In this document: one piece after another, positions 33,009-41,482 of the stretch
Layout: each line of letters starts with the position of its first letter
How positions within the stretch are numbered: the stretch's first letter is position 1
Assembly (NCBI GenBank): GCA_900553815.1
Contig: USEY01000004.1
Span: 29,068 to 93,067 of the forward strand
Reading direction: 5' to 3'
Length of the DNA: 64,000 nucleotides
Origin: an uncultured Bacteroides sp.
GTDB taxonomy: Bacteria; Bacteroidota; Bacteroidia; Bacteroidales; Bacteroidaceae
Made by a program: the position numbers and the translations under genes
Notes under the pieces: generated by a model
The model's database searches: none
What the model was told of the DNA's origin: nothing
Seen by the model: only the letters and a program-made list of their open reading frames with translations

Positions 33009-34322
33009 TTACCTCGCCTCTTCCACCACCGTCTTCATGCCTTTTATCTTCTCGTTGCGCACCAGCGTCAGCAGCTGCTTCAGCTTGCCGCGCTTGACGG
33101 CCACGTAGGCAAAGTGCTCCTTTACGTCAATCTGGCCAATGTCGTCGGCAGTCAGTGCTCCCTTCTTGCACAGGAAGCCCAGGATGTCTCCTTTGCCCAC
33201 TTTGTCCTTCTTGCCTTTGCCTATATAGAGCGTGCCCCAGCGTGGCTTCACGGGCTTCAGCGGGCCTTCTGGCAGGTCGTAGGAGGGCAGGTCTTGGGGC
33301 AGGTAAGGCGGCAGGGTTTCCTCGGCGTGGAGCAGCAGGAAAGCGCTTCCTGTGGCCTCCCAGCGCGCCGTGCGTCCGTTGCGGTGGACGAAGGCCTCCT
33401 CGCTCGAAGGCAGGTGGTAGTGGACTACGTGCTCCAGCCCCGCTATGTCAAGCCCGCGGGCAGCCAGGTCGGTAGACACCAGCACGGGGCAGCTGCCGTT
33501 TCTGAACTTGTAGAGCGAGCGTTCGCGGTCGGGCTGCTCCATGCCGCCGTGGTAGGCCTCGGCAGGAAACTTCAGGCTGCGCAGGTAGGCCAGCACGCGG
33601 TCGGCGCTCTCGCGGTAGTTGACGAACACCAGCGTAGAACTGTTGCCCAGCCCGCAGAGCAGGCGATAGAGGGTCTCCAGCTTGTCTTTCTGGGGCGACA
33701 GCACGCGGTAGAGGCGCAGGCGGTCGGTGGGCTTGTCGGGTGTCAGGAAGTCCAGCCGGGTGACTTTGCCCAGCCCCGTGAAGCGGGGTATCTCTTCGGC
33801 ATCGGTGGCCGACAGCAGCACGCGCTTGCGCAGCCTTGGCAGGCGGCTTACGAGGGCGGCCATTTCGTCGTGGAAGCCCAGCTCCAGGCTCTTGTCGAAC
33901 TCGTCAATCACCAGCGTGGCCACCGTGCTTGCGTCGAAGTTCTGCTTGTCCAGGTGGTCATTCAGCCTGCCCGGCGTGCCCACGATGACGGCGGGATGCA
34001 GCTCCTTCATGGTGCGGTGCTCGTCCATGGCGGGGCGGCCGCCGTAGCAGCTCATGGCCTTGAATCCGGTGCCCATGGCCTTGAACACGGCTTCGGTCTG
34101 CAGGGCCAGTTCGCGCGAGGGCACCACTATCAGTGCCTGTACGCCTTCCTGTCCGTCGGTCAGCGCCTGTGCCAGGGGCAGCAGGTAGGCCAGTGTCTTG
34201 CCCGTGCCGGTGGGCGACAGCAGCACCAGGTCGTTGTCTTCGCGGTAGGCCTTGGCAGTGGCTATCTGCATGGGGTTCAGTTGGTCTATTTTCAGTTGGC
34301 GGAGGAGGTCGGCAGTGTTCAT
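33009..34322 (-). CDS. dbpA: DEAD-box RNA helicase of the DbpA type
   Basis: 437 residues from ATG 34322 (MNTADLLRQLKIDQLNPMQ). Helicase core motifs: SPTGTGKTLAYLLP (I), VPSRELALQ (Ia), TPGRLND, VIDEFDKSLELG (motif II is DEFD rather than DEAD), LSATDAEEIP (III), STDLAARGLDI (V) and HRNGRTAR (VI, Asn for Ile). The C-terminal domain (about 360-437, LYIGKGKKDKVGKGDILGFL.. and IDVKEHFAYVAVKRGK) is the DbpA RNA-binding fold that in E. coli targets hairpin 92 of 23S rRNA. The role is large-subunit ribosome assembly. Confidence 0.85.
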   Translation of the reverse strand: MNTADLLRQLKIDQLNPMQIATAKAYREDNDLVLLSPTGTGKTLAYLLPLAQALTDGQEGVQALIVVPSRELALQTEAVFKAMGTGFKAMSCYGGRPAMDEHRTMKELHPAVIVGTPGRLNDHLDKQNFDASTVATLVIDEFDKSLELGFHDEMAALVSRLPRLRKRVLLSATDAEEIPRFTGLGKVTRLDFLTPDKPTDRLRLYRVLSPQKDKLETLYRLLCGLGNSSTLVFVNYRESADRVLAYLRSLKFPAEAYHGGMEQPDRERSLYKFRNGSCPVLVSTDLAARGLDIAGLEHVVHYHLPSSEEAFVHRNGRTARWEATGSAFLLLHAEETLPPYLPQDLPSYDLPEGPLKPVKPRWGTLYIGKGKKDKVGKGDILGFLCKKGALTADDIGQIDVKEHFAYVAVKRGKLKQLLTLVRNEKIKGMKTVVEEAR

Positions 34323-34488
34323 TGTCTTGCTTACGTTTTTTGGGGTTTTCAATGTTTAGTCAGTCTGTTCTCGGGCTGCTTCCGTGCGTCGTGGCGATGG
34401 CGGGGATTAGGCGGTCGGGGTGGAGCGGGCAGGGGAGGTCCGAACGCTGGGAGGGCGGAGCTGACGGAGGAAGCGAGCCTTGTGTAAG

Positions 34489-34496
34489 CAAAGATA
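34489..34496 (-). promoter_or_regulatory. -7 promoter element of the DbpA-like gene, giving a long leader
   Basis: Minus strand TATCTTTG, a perfect -7. It lies 167 bases upstream of the ATG at 34322, so the mRNA would have a leader of about 155 bases that is unusually G/C-rich and purine-poor for this region. Confidence 0.5.
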
Positions 34497-34640
34497 ATAC
34501 ATCAAAAGCCGAAAGTCAAGTATTCGGGGTATGTTTGTTTTTATTTAACCTTTATTTGCTACGTAATTACTTGATAATTAACTAGTTGCAAAAGATTTCG
34601 AGAGGGAGTTTTTGCCGCCTTGGGCGTGTTTGAAAAGGGC

Positions 34641-34690
34641 TTTTTCCTGTCGTCGGAGAAAAGTTTTTCTCTCGTCGGGCGTTGGCGAGC
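34641..34690. repeat. Two-copy 22/23-bp repeat related to the one at 22796
   Basis: TTTTTCCTGTCGTCGG (34641) and TTTTTCTCTCGTCGG (34664) are followed by GAGCG-like sequence; CGTCGG anchors are 22 apart. The second copy shares TTTTTCTCTCGTyGG with the repeat at 22796-22861. Confidence 0.5.
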
Positions 34691-34828
34691 GTTTCGTTGT
34701 GCCCTGAATGATTGCTGTAATTTGCTGTGTATCAATACTCTGTCGTTTTAAGATTTTTTTGCTGTTTGCGCTCTTCTTTGCCGATGCCTTGCCGCTTTTC
34801 TGTAGCGGTCGTTTTCGTGTGGGGGTGT

Positions 34829-35022
34829 GGTCAGATAGTCAGATGGTCAGTTGTTTTTTGGCGATATGCAAAAGTGGCCCCCTTTAGGTAGAAAAGAAAT
34901 TTATATTATATATATAAATATATATTTATATATATAATATAATAAATATATTAATAATTAGTTTACTACTTTTAGGTGGAAAAATAGGCTTTTAAAATAA
35001 CTGACTATCTGACTATCTGACC
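34829..35022. repeat. AT-rich inverted-repeat element
   Basis: A 24-base arm (34829-34852, built of GTCAGAT[A/G] words) is matched by its reverse complement at 34999-35022 with one mismatch. Between them lies a block of about 70 bases that is essentially only A and T (about 34901-34970), flanked by two direct copies of a CTTTTAGGTGG-like sequence. The remainder of the 1459-base gap 34323-35781 holds the helicase leader, a short repeat at 34641 and the MITE copy at 35277; no gene is apparent. Confidence 0.75.
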
Positions 35023-35276
35023 AAGGTGTGTTTTCTGTGAAGAAGAAGTATAGGTAATAATATTTTATATTTATAAATTTGTGAATATTTTGCTATGTAA
35101 TGATATATTGAAATAATCGCATATTTGTTGTCATGGTTTTTGCTGTTGGCGCTGGGCAAGTGGGAGAGAATGCCTGCGGCTTCGTGGCGGGATTTGGCTG
35201 GTCGATGATGAATCAATAAGGCAAGCGGCGGCCGGCCGTGTTGCGATATGGACGGATGCACATTATTATATAATTT

Positions 35277-35503
35277 AAGTTTCGCATATAACACTTTCTT
35301 GGAAGTTAAGAAGTTATAGAAGTTATCACTTCGCTTTGCTCTGTTAGAAGTTAAAGCCAATAGTCTTGCAAAAGGGAAAATTGACAAACAGGTCTATCGG
35401 CTTTTAACTTCTAAGCCCACATTAGTGGGCGATAACTTCTTCTAACTCCTTTAACTCCTGCAAGTTTGACTTCGTCGATTTTCAATTCGCACTTGCGAAA
35501 CTT
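35277..35503. mobile_element. MITE-like element copy R2 (227 bp)
   Basis: Bounded by perfect 10-base terminal inverted repeats AAGTTTCGCA (35277-35286) and TGCGAAACTT (35494-35503). Nearly identical throughout to the copy at 41085-41312. Contains AGAAGTTA repeats, a GCCCAC/GTGGGC stem (35415-35430) and two half-elements in inverted orientation. No transposase. Short open frames through it are shared between copies but show no protein character. A clear target-site duplication was not found. Confidence 0.75.
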
Positions 35504-35781
35504 GAGTTTTTTACCTTCTTTACCTCCTTTATCCCCTTTACCTCCTCAACCTTCTCCCTTAATTAATCTTTTTTCTCTTTGATATGTGCAAAAAAGCCGC
35601 TATTTTCGCAACATTGTCTATGCAACGATTGTTATATCTTTCGTCTGCAAGCGGAAAGGGCTTTTCAGCCGTGCCAACGGGCATACCTGCACCGACAAGC
35701 GATGCCATGGAAGCAAACGGGCTGCCGACATTTCTGCTTTGAAAGACAAGGACTAAACGAACTAAAAACAAAATTCCGGTT

Positions 35782-37263
35782 ATGAGAAAACTATTCTGCC
35801 TCGTTTGCGCATTGTCGTTGCCGCTGCTGGCGGCCGCACAGCAAGTGCTCGACCTGGACAGTTGCCGTGCACTGGCCATTGCCAACAACAAGGAGCTGCT
35901 GATAAGCCAGGAGAAAATCAACGCCGCGCACTATCAGAAGAAGGCCGCTTTCACCAATTACCTGCCCAGCATATCGGCTACGGGCGGATACATGCGTACA
36001 CAAAAGGAAATATCGCTGCTGAATGACTCGCAGAAGGGCGCACTGGGCTCCATGGGCACACAGGTGAGCAACGTGATGCAAAACGGCATACAGGGCATCC
36101 TGACGCAACACCCCGAACTGACACAGAACCCGCAGCTGATGCAACTGCTGCAGGCACTGGGCGGCATAGACATTGCCTCGCCGCTCAACGCTGTAGGCAA
36201 CTCGATTGTGGAGGCCTTCCGCACCGACACGCGCAACATGTATGCCGGTGCCATCACCTTCACCCAGCCGCTCTACATGGGTGGAAAAATCAGGGCTTAC
36301 AACAAAATCACCAAGTATGCCGAGGAGCTGGCACGCCAGCAGCACAATACGGGCATGCAGGAGGTGATACTGAGCACCGACCAGGCCTACTGGCAGGTGG
36401 TGTCGCTGGCCAGCAAGAAGAAACTTGCCGAAGGCTACCTGGAACTGCTGCAAAAGCTAGAGGGCGATGTGGACAAGATGATAGCCGAGGGCGTGGCCAC
36501 GAAGGCCGACGGGCTGTCGGTAAAGGTGAAGGTGAATGAGGCGGAAATGACACTGACCAAGGTAACGGACGGGCTGAGCCTGGCGCGCATGCTGCTGTGC
36601 CAGCTGTGCGGTCTGGACCTGAGCGCCCCCATCACGCTGAAGGACGAGGCCGAAGAAGACCTGGGCGGACTGACAGAAACCAACCAGGCGGTAGACATGA
36701 ACAGTGTCTATGCCCTGCGCCCCGAAATCAGGAGCCTGGAGCTGGCCACACAGATATACAAGCAGAAGGTCAACGTGACGCGGTCGGAGTATCTGCCATC
36801 GATAGCACTGATGGGCGGCTACATGGCCACCAATCCATCGGTGTTCAACGGCTTTGAAAATAAGTTCAAGGGTACATGGAACATCGGCGTCATGGTGTCC
36901 ATACCCATCTGGCACTGGGGACAGGGCATGTATAAGGTGAAGGCGGCACGCTCGGAGGCACGCATCGCACAATACCAGCTGGACGACGCCAAGGAAAAGA
37001 TTGAGTTGCAGGTCAGCCAGTCGGTATTCAAGATGAACGAGGCGGCCAAGAAACTGGTCATGGCCAACAAAAACCAGGAAAAGGCGGAGGAGAACCTGCG
37101 CTATGCTACCCTGGGCTTTGAAGAAGGGGTGATTCCGGCCAGCAATGTGCTGGAGGCACACACGGCCTGGCTGTCGGCACAATCGGAGAAGATTGACGCG
37201 CAGATAGACGTGAAACTGACCGAAATATACCTGAGCAAGGCGACGGGAAGGCTTATTAAATGA
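35782..37263 (+). CDS. TolC-family outer membrane efflux protein
   Basis: 493 residues; signal peptide MRKLFCLVCALSLPLLAAAQ, then LDLDSCRALAIANNKELLISQEKI, the typical TolC opening. Long helical hairpins (about 180-250 and 380-450) and DAQIDVKLTEIYLSKATGRL at the C-terminus follow the two-fold repeat of the family. It forms the outer-membrane tunnel for the HlyD and ABC-2 permeases encoded next. A -7-like TATCTTTC precedes by about 150 bases, with one mismatch to the consensus. No regulator gene is adjacent. Confidence 0.92.
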   Translation: MRKLFCLVCALSLPLLAAAQQVLDLDSCRALAIANNKELLISQEKINAAHYQKKAAFTNYLPSISATGGYMRTQKEISLLNDSQKGALGSMGTQVSNVMQNGIQGILTQHPELTQNPQLMQLLQALGGIDIASPLNAVGNSIVEAFRTDTRNMYAGAITFTQPLYMGGKIRAYNKITKYAEELARQQHNTGMQEVILSTDQAYWQVVSLASKKKLAEGYLELLQKLEGDVDKMIAEGVATKADGLSVKVKVNEAEMTLTKVTDGLSLARMLLCQLCGLDLSAPITLKDEAEEDLGGLTETNQAVDMNSVYALRPEIRSLELATQIYKQKVNVTRSEYLPSIALMGGYMATNPSVFNGFENKFKGTWNIGVMVSIPIWHWGQGMYKVKAARSEARIAQYQLDDAKEKIELQVSQSVFKMNEAAKKLVMANKNQEKAEENLRYATLGFEEGVIPASNVLEAHTAWLSAQSEKIDAQIDVKLTEIYLSKATGRLIK

Positions 37264-37447
37264 GGAGTTAGAGGGAGTTAAAAGGAGTTAGAAGGAGTTA
37301 GAAGCCAATAGAAGGCAAACGGTTCACGATGCCTCAGCTTTTAAAGCTCCATCCTCGTTAACTCGTCAACTTGTCAACTCGTCAACTAAAAAACTAAAGA
37401 ACTCATAAACTCAAGAACTAAAAAACTCAAAAACTCATAAACTAACA
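37264..37447. repeat. Intra-operon spacer of 8-10 bp degenerate repeats (tolC to hlyD)
   Basis: Starts directly after the tolC stop with four AGGAGTTAGA-like 10-base words, then after a short unique part reverses into CTCGTCAA, CTTGTCAA, CTCGTCAA, CTAAAAAA, CTCATAAA-type 8-base words up to the hlyD ATG. The GAGTTA and TAACTC parts can pair over long range. Confidence 0.7.
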
Positions 37448-38434
37448 ATGGATACCAAATCGCAAAACAGTAACATGCTGCTGGCATTCCTCACCCTGGT
37501 AGGTGTGATTGCCGTGGTAGCGCTTGTGGGATTCTTCATGCTGCGCAAAGGACCCGAAATCGTGCAAGGACAGGCTGAAGTGAACGAATACCGTGTATCG
37601 AGCAAAGTGCCGGGACGCATTCTTGAATTCCGCGTAAAGGAAGGACAACAGGTGAAGGCAGGCGACACGCTGGCCATACTGGAGGCCCCCGACGTACAGG
37701 CCAAGCTGGAGCAGGCACAGGCCGCACAGGCCGCCGCACAGGCACAGAACGAAAAGGCACTGAAGGGCGCACGCCAGGAACAGATACAGGCGGCCTACGA
37801 AATGTGGCAGAAGGCCAAGGCGGGGCTGACCATTGCCGAGAAGTCGTACAAACGGGTGAAGAACCTCTACGACCAGGGCGTGATGTCGGCACAGAAGCTG
37901 GACGAGGTGACGGCACAGCGCGATGCAGCCGTGGCCACGGAAAAGGCGGCACATGCCCAGTATCAGATGGCCAGGAACGGCGCCGAGCGTGAGGACAAGG
38001 AGGCGGCAGCCGCATTGGTGAACCGTGCGAAGGGTGCCGTGGCCGAGGTGGAATCGTACATCCGCGAGACGGTGCTCGTGGCACAGACAGCCGGCGAGGT
38101 ATCCGAAATCTTCCCCAAGGTGGGCGAGCTGGTAGGTACGGGAGCACCTATCATGAACGTAGCCGTCATGGAGGACATGTGGCTGACATTCAACATACGC
38201 GAAGACCTGCTGCAAGGCATCGGCATGGACACCGAGGTGGAGGCCTACGTGCCTGCACTGGACAAGCACATACATGCCAAGGTCTACTACCTGAAAGACC
38301 TGGGCACCTACGCTGCCTGGAAAGCCACGAAGACCACCGGACAGTTTGACCTGAAGACTTTTGAAGTAAGGGCTACGCCCACTGAACACATCGAAGGGCT
38401 GAGACCCGGAATGTCGGTTATACTGGAGAAATGA
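37448..38434 (+). CDS. HlyD-family membrane fusion (periplasmic adaptor) protein
   Basis: 328 residues. A single N-terminal membrane anchor (about 10-30, LLAFLTLVGVIAVVALVGFFML), a biotinyl-lipoyl half (VSSKVPGRILEFRVKEGQQVKAGDTLAILEAPD), a coiled-coil hairpin rich in Ala/Lys/Gln (about 75-175), the second lipoyl half (VLVAQTAGEVSEIFPKVGELVGTGAPI) and a beta-barrel domain ending GLRPGMSVILEK. It bridges the inner-membrane permeases and the TolC protein. Its stop overlaps the first permease start by ATGA. Confidence 0.92.
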   Translation: MDTKSQNSNMLLAFLTLVGVIAVVALVGFFMLRKGPEIVQGQAEVNEYRVSSKVPGRILEFRVKEGQQVKAGDTLAILEAPDVQAKLEQAQAAQAAAQAQNEKALKGARQEQIQAAYEMWQKAKAGLTIAEKSYKRVKNLYDQGVMSAQKLDEVTAQRDAAVATEKAAHAQYQMARNGAEREDKEAAAALVNRAKGAVAEVESYIRETVLVAQTAGEVSEIFPKVGELVGTGAPIMNVAVMEDMWLTFNIREDLLQGIGMDTEVEAYVPALDKHIHAKVYYLKDLGTYAAWKATKTTGQFDLKTFEVRATPTEHIEGLRPGMSVILEK

Positions 38435-39609
38435 AAAGAGAGAGAAAACCCGTTGCACTGTGGCACGTGATGCGGAGGGAATGCCGCCGGCTGGTGTCAC
38501 GACCGCTCTACCTGTTCTGCATGGTGGTGGCGCCGCTGTTCTGCTACATCTTCTTCACCACGCTGATGGACTCCGGCCTGCCGGTGAACATGCCGGTGGG
38601 CGTAGTGGACCAAGACATGACGGCCACTTCGCGACAGCTGGTGCGCAACCTGGATGCCTTTGAGCAGACGGCCGTGGTGGCCCACTACCCCACGATAGGA
38701 GAGGCACGCACCGCCATGCAGCGGGGCGAGATATACGGCTTCTACTACATTCCCGAGGGTACATCGGCCAAGGCACAGGCACAACGGCAGCCCAAGGTGT
38801 CGTTCTACACCAACAACACGCTGCTCATTGCAGGCTCGCTGCTCTACAAGGACATGAAGATGATGAGCGAGCTGGCCTCAGGCGCCGCCGCTCGCTCGGT
38901 GCTCTATGCCAAGGGAGCCACGGAAGACCAGGCCATGGGTTTCCTGCAACCCATCGTCATTGACACGCACCCGCTCAACAATCCGTGGATAAACTACTCG
39001 GTCTACCTGAACAACACCTTTGCCCCGGGCGTGCTGATGCTGCTCATCTTCATGGTCACGGTGTTCTCCATCGGCGTGGAGATAAAGGACCGCACGGCAC
39101 GCGACTGGCTGAGACAGGGCAATAACTCCATCTGGATTTCGCTGGCCGGCAAGCTGCTGCCCCACACGGCCATCTTCTTCCTCATGGGCATACTCTACAA
39201 CGTCTACCTCTACGGCTACCTGCACTTCCCCTGCAACAGCGGCATCCTGCCCATGCTGCTGGCCACCCTCTGCCTGGTACTGGCTTCGCAGGGCATGGGC
39301 ATCCTGATGATAGGCACACTGCCCACACTGCGCCTGGGACTGAGTTTTGCCTCGCTGTGGGGCGTGCTGTCGTTCTCCATGTGCGGGCTGTCGTTTCCTG
39401 CCATGGCCATGCACCCCGTGTTGCAGGCATTGGCCAACCTCTTCCCGCTGCGCCATTATTTCCTGATATACGTGGACCAGGCGCTGAACGGCTACCCCAT
39501 GATATACTCGTGGACCAACTATGTGGCCCTACTTGTCTTCATGCTGCTGCCCTTCCTGGTGGCCGGACGGCTGAAGGAGGCACTGGTTTACTATAAATAC
39601 ATACCATAA
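38431..39609 (+). CDS. ABC-2-type transport permease (first of two)
   Basis: 392 residues of the ABC2_membrane_3 layout: N-terminal helix (SRPLYLFCMVVAPLFCYIFFTTLM), a large extracytoplasmic domain (about 45-185) and five to six C-terminal helices (LMLLIFMVTVFSIGVEIKDRTARDWL; LRLGLSFASLWGVLSFSMCGLSFPAMAM). In YhiH/YbhR-type systems such permeases work with an ABC ATPase to pull substrates through HlyD and TolC. No ATPase gene lies in this operon. Cargo unknown. Confidence 0.88.
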   Translation: MKRERKPVALWHVMRRECRRLVSRPLYLFCMVVAPLFCYIFFTTLMDSGLPVNMPVGVVDQDMTATSRQLVRNLDAFEQTAVVAHYPTIGEARTAMQRGEIYGFYYIPEGTSAKAQAQRQPKVSFYTNNTLLIAGSLLYKDMKMMSELASGAAARSVLYAKGATEDQAMGFLQPIVIDTHPLNNPWINYSVYLNNTFAPGVLMLLIFMVTVFSIGVEIKDRTARDWLRQGNNSIWISLAGKLLPHTAIFFLMGILYNVYLYGYLHFPCNSGILPMLLATLCLVLASQGMGILMIGTLPTLRLGLSFASLWGVLSFSMCGLSFPAMAMHPVLQALANLFPLRHYFLIYVDQALNGYPMIYSWTNYVALLVFMLLPFLVAGRLKEALVYYKYIP

Positions 39610-40859
39610 TGAAACAGCTCAGTTTTAAACAACATATACGCCAAGGCATTTACGACCTGTTTTTCATCTGGAAGCAGGAGTTCCGCACGACTTTCCGCGA
39701 CCAGGGTGTGCTGATTTTCTTCATTCTGGTGCCGCTGGTATACCCGCTGATATACTCGTTCATCTATACCAACGAGACCATCCGTGAGGTGCCGGCTGTA
39801 GTGGTGGACAATTCGCGCTCGGCGTTGAGCCGTGAGTTTATCCGCAAGGTCGACGGCAGTCCCGAGGTACGCATCGTGTCTTACTGTGCCGACATGGAGG
39901 AAGCCAAGCTGGCCCTGCGCAACCGGGACGCCTACGGCATCATCTACCTGCCGGCAAGCTTCAGCAAGGACATAGCCCAAGGCAAGCAGACGCAGGTGGA
40001 ACTGTTCTGCGACATGAGCGGGCTGCTCTACTATAAGTCGCTGCTCAGCTCGGCCACCGAGGTATCGCTGGACATGAACGCCGACATCAAGATAGCGAGG
40101 GCGGGCAACACTACCCAACGGCAGGACGAGATTACGGCCTACCCGATAACCTACAAGGACGTGGCGCTGTATAATCCCACCAACGGCTTTGCCGCCTTCC
40201 TGATACCTGCCGTGCTGATGCTGATTATCCAGCAGACGCTGTTGCTGGGCATCGGCCTGTCGGCCGGTACGGCACGCGAGCAAAACCGCTTCCGTGACCT
40301 GGTGCCTATCAACAAACACTACAACGGCACGCTGCGCATCGTCATGGGCAAGGGATTGAGTTACTTCATGGTCTATGCCCTGGTATCGGTCTACATCCTC
40401 TGTGTGGTACCTTACCTGTTCAGTCTGAACCAGATATCCATACCGGGTGAACTGACGCTGTTCACCCTGCCCTACCTGGCTGCCTGCATATTCTTTGCCA
40501 TGACAGTATCCATAGCCATCCGCAACCGTGAGACGTGCATGCTGCTCTTTGTCTTCACATCCGTGCCGTTGCTTTTCCTGTCGGGCATTTCATGGCCGGC
40601 CAGTGCCATGCCGCCTTTCTGGCGCTACTTCTCCTACCTGTTTCCTTCCACCTTCGGCATCAACGGCTATGTGCGCATCAACAGCATGGGAGCTACACTG
40701 AACGAAGTGACTTTTGAATATCAGGCCCTGTGGCTACAGGCCGGCATTTACTTCATCACCACCTGCCTGGTCTATCGCTGGCAAATCATGCAGAGCCGCA
40801 AGCATGTGATAGAAGAATACAGGAAAGCAAGAAAGCGGAGAGAAGAGAAAGGTATGTAA
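39609..40859 (+). CDS. ABC-2-type transport permease (second of two)
   Basis: 416 residues, same fold as the previous protein (FIWKQEFRTTFRDQGVLIFFILVPLVYPLIYSFIYTNE; then extracytoplasmic domain; then GFAAFLIPAVLMLIIQQTLLLGIGLSAGTAREQNR). The start codon shares one base with the previous stop (TAATG), so the pair is translationally coupled and probably forms a heterodimer. The basic C-terminal tail (YRKARKRREEKGM) is cytoplasmic. Followed by a strong terminator at 40935. Confidence 0.88.
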   Translation: MKQLSFKQHIRQGIYDLFFIWKQEFRTTFRDQGVLIFFILVPLVYPLIYSFIYTNETIREVPAVVVDNSRSALSREFIRKVDGSPEVRIVSYCADMEEAKLALRNRDAYGIIYLPASFSKDIAQGKQTQVELFCDMSGLLYYKSLLSSATEVSLDMNADIKIARAGNTTQRQDEITAYPITYKDVALYNPTNGFAAFLIPAVLMLIIQQTLLLGIGLSAGTAREQNRFRDLVPINKHYNGTLRIVMGKGLSYFMVYALVSVYILCVVPYLFSLNQISIPGELTLFTLPYLAACIFFAMTVSIAIRNRETCMLLFVFTSVPLLFLSGISWPASAMPPFWRYFSYLFPSTFGINGYVRINSMGATLNEVTFEYQALWLQAGIYFITTCLVYRWQIMQSRKHVIEEYRKARKRREEKGM

Positions 40860-40934
40860 AGTTGAGAGCCAAGCAGTCTCCGCCATCCTGCTATCAGCCC
40901 GCATGACCATCCCGCACTTGATGCGGGAACTAAA

Positions 40935-41000
40935 AAAACAGAAAGAGCACCGAAAGATATCCTGGCAGCAAGCCGGGGCTTTCGGTGCTCTTTCTGTTTT
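40935..41000 (+). terminator. Strong intrinsic terminator of the export operon
   Basis: A perfect 22-base stem (40935-40956 with 40979-41000), loop about 22, the right arm ending in CTGTTTT and the left arm preceded by an A run. It starts 75 bases after the stop at 40859. A small CCCGCA/TGCGGG stem precedes it at 40911-40927. Confidence 0.9.
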
Positions 41001-41084
41001 CCATTAGCGGCTTAGCACTTACCGCAGGTTTATAATGGTTGGAGTTAAGGAGATGGTTTCGTAATGGTAAATGATAAATGATTT

Positions 41085-41312
41085 AAGTTTCGCATATAAC
41101 ATTTCCTTGGAAGTTATGAAGTTATAGAAGTTATCACTTCGCTTTGCTCTGTTAGAAGTTAAAGCCGATAGTCTTGCAAAAGAGAAAATTGACAGTAAAG
41201 GTCTATTGGCTTTTAACTTCTTAGCCCACCTTAGTGGGCGATAACTCCTTTTAACTCCTTTAACTTCTGAAAGTTTGACTTCGTCGATTTTCAATTCGCA
41301 CCTGCGAAACTT
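41085..41312. mobile_element. MITE-like element copy R3 (228 bp)
   Basis: Same boundaries as the copy at 35277: AAGTTTCGCA (41085-41094) and TGCGAAACTT (41303-41312). Near-identical interior, stem GCCCAC/GTGGGC at 41224-41239. It lies between the strong terminator at 40935 and the R4 relative, in a convergent gap with no gene. Left and right flanks share no certain duplication. Confidence 0.75.
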
Positions 41313-41364
41313 GAGTAATGATTAATGGTTAATAGATAGTGTTATTCTTCATTCTTTATTTTCG

Positions 41365-41478
41365 CTTCTATTGGCCTTTAACTCCTTAGCCTACCTTGGT
41401 GGGCGATAACTCCTCCTAACTCCTTTAACTCCTTCAAGTTTGGCTTTGCCTATTAAAAACGTCAAAGCCAAACTTGAA
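41365..41478. repeat. Diverged relative (R4) of the MITE-like element, ending in a terminator-like hairpin
   Basis: Shares CTATTGGCCTTTAACTCC, a GCCTAC/GTGGGC stem (41389-41404, with a G-U pair), GATAACTCC and AACTCC repeats with R2/R3. It ends in a perfect 16-base inverted repeat, TTCAAGTTTGGCTTTG (41433-41448) with its complement at 41463-41478, which sits five bases from the stop of the minus-strand GH109-like gene and may terminate it. Confidence 0.7.
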
Positions 41479-41482
41479 ATAA

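Noticed and set aside
34829..35022. Chromosomal replication origin at the AT-rich block
   Set aside because: No cluster of DnaA boxes and no dnaA, dnaN or similar gene nearby.
41019..41294. Minus-strand frame through the MITE copy, similar to one at 35013-35387
   Set aside because: The shared residues come from the repeated element; the N-terminal parts differ and there is no ribosome-binding or codon evidence.
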